This document shows positions 62,546 through 64,000 of a stretch of 64,000 nucleotides of DNA, piece after piece (positions within the stretch are counted from its first letter, which is position 1; the number at the start of each line of letters is the position of its first letter). The position numbers and the translations under genes are program-made. Source of the stretch: Cepaea nemoralis (Eukaryota; Mollusca; Gastropoda; Stylommatophora; Helicidae); assembly GCA_014155875.1 (NCBI GenBank), contig JACEFZ010027925.1, forward strand, positions 1 through 64,000. The letters run 5' to 3'. The notes below the pieces were generated by a model, which was not told where the DNA came from, did no database searches, and worked only from the letters and a program-made list of their open reading frames with translations.

Positions 62546-64000
62546 GAAGAGTGTCTTGATCTCATGCTGTTTCTCCTACTGCACACACCCCTCCTGCCCT
62601 GGTGTCTTGATCTCATGCTGTTTCTCCTGCTGCACACACCCCTCCTGCCCCATGTGTCTTGATCTCATGCTGTTTCTCCTGCTGCACGCACCCTCCTGCC
62701 CCAGGTGTCTTGATGTCCTGCTGCACGCACCCTCCTGCCCCAGGTGTCTTGATCTCATGCTGTTTCTCCTCCTGCACGCACCCTCCTGCCCCAGGTGCCT
62801 TGATCTCATGCTGTTTCTCCTGCTGCACGCACCCTCCTGCCCCAGGTATCCCTATATCATGCTGTTTCTCCTTCTGCACGCACCCTCCTGCCCCAGGTGT
62901 CTTGATCTTATGCTGTTTCTCCTGCTGTACGCACCCTCCTGCCCCCACTGTCTTGATCTCATGCTGTTTCTCCTGCTGCACGCACCCTCCTGCCCCAGGT
63001 GTCTTGATCTCATGCTGTTTCTCCTGCTGCACGCACCCTCCTACCCCAGGTGTCTTGATCTCATGCTGTTTCTCCTGCTGCACACACCCTCCTGCCCCAG
63101 GTGTCTTGATCTCATGCTGTTTCTCCTGCTGCACGCACCCTCCTGCCCCAGGTGTCTTGATCTCATGCTGTTTCTCCTGCTGCACACACCCTCCTGCCCC
63201 AGGTGTCTTGATCTCATGCTGTTTCTCCTGCTGCACGCACCCTCCTGCCCCAGGTGTCTTGATCTTATGCTGTTTCTCCTGCTGCACACACCCTCCTGCC
63301 CCAGGTGTCTTGATCTCATGCTGTTTCTCCTGCTGCACACACCCTTCCTGCCCTAGGTGTCTTGATCTCATGCTGTTTCTCCTACTGCACACACCCCTCC
63401 TGCCCATGGTGTCTTGATCTTATGCTGTTTCTCCTGCTGCACACACCCTCCTGCCCCCAGGTGTCTTGATCTCATGCTGTTTCTCCTGCTGCACACACCC
63501 TCCTGCCCAGGTGTCTTGATCTCATGCTGTTTCTCCTGCTGCACGCACCCTCCTGCCCCAGCTGTCTTGATCTCATGCTGTTTCTCCTGCTGCACGCACC
63601 CTCCTGCCCCAGGTGTCTTGATCTCATGCTGTTTCTCCTGCTGCACACACCCTCCTGCCCCAGGTGTCTTGATCTCATGCTGTTTCTCCTGCTGCACACA
63701 CCCTCCTGCCCCAGGTGCCTTGATCTCATGCTGTTTCTCCTGCTGCACACACCCTCCTGCCCCAGGTGTCTTGATCTCATGCTGTTTCTCCTGCTGCACG
63801 CACCCTCCTGCCCCAGGTGTCTTGATCTCATGCTGTTTCTCCTGCTGCACGCACCCTCCTGCCCCAGGTGTCCTTGATCTCATGCTGTTTCTCCTGCTGC
63901 ACAGCACCCTCCTGCCCCAGGTGTCTTGATCTCATGCTGTTTCTCCTGCTGCACGCACCCTCCTGCCCCAGGTGTCTTGATCTCATGCTGTTTCTCCTGC
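62546..64000. repeat. 51-bp minisatellite, about 28 copies, runs off the window
   Basis: The unit is GTGTCTTGATCTCATGCTG-TTTCTCCTGCTGCACACACC-CTCCTGCCCCAG. Because 51 is divisible by three, frames of up to 266 codons appear on both strands as 17-residue repeats. They switch frame at single-base indels (near 63355, 63450, 63870), as expected for non-coding DNA. ACACACC and ACGCACC variants alternate. One unit near 62715 lacks 18 bp. The right end is outside the window. Confidence 0.93.

Noticed and set aside
62556..63929. Repeat proteins of 100-266 residues in several frames
   Set aside because: The 51-bp unit keeps every frame open. Frames change at single-base indels, and none has a credible start region.

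Overview
This is animal nuclear DNA, not prokaryotic or viral: it holds a multi-finger C2H2 zinc-finger exon with a splice acceptor, tRNA-derived SINE-like pieces, long microsatellites and minisatellites, and many nested retroelements. The mix (Gmr1-like Ty3 elements, APE-type LINEs with RNase H, hammerhead retrozyme-like repeats, an ISXO2/Merlin-type transposase) fits a marine invertebrate, perhaps a mollusc or other lophotrochozoan. The phylum is an inference; no single-copy marker gene was recognised.

Layout. 1-2284: GT-rich repeats, a TTCG-tailed repeat module and a decayed hAT transposase. 2285-8900: a minus-strand LINE (called LINE A here), broken by a shorter LINE A insertion (3325-3514), by a 1.9-kb tandem array whose monomers carry hammerhead ribozymes (4421-6301), and by a 168-bp foldback piece of the same family (7643-7810). 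9692-20230: a second minus-strand LINE (LINE B), split by a nearly pristine LTR retrotransposon (11542-19973, TSD CCTTC). 20231-25640: fragments of several LINEs and a duplicated AT-rich tract. 25655-29966: a 5'-truncated but otherwise nearly complete LINE A with a perfect 11-bp TSD. 30143-31641: the C2H2 exon, the only convincing host-type gene, followed by decayed fingers. 33667-34666: a second hammerhead-bearing array. 35246-41690: simple repeats, SINE-like and CA/GT-rich repeats. 42365-50375: a second Gmr1-like LTR element, lodged in a LINE D endonuclease fragment. 50735-52310: minisatellites beside an ISXO2-like transposase. 55223-64000: interspersed and tandem repeats, including a 67-bp minisatellite split by a 2.5-kb LTR-like element and a 51-bp minisatellite that runs off the window.

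How it fits together. Most of the sequence is a record of nested insertions, and target-site duplications allow several to be ordered. The most notable system is the ribozyme-carrying tandem repeat family. Its monomers encode a compact hammerhead with an ACUC/GAGU palindromic stem III, its copies are bounded by roughly 10-bp duplications, and it has no protein. It resembles metazoan retrozymes, and here it has inserted into LINE A. Both LTR elements carry integrase upstream of reverse transcriptase, the copia-like order known for the Gmr1 group of Ty3 elements.
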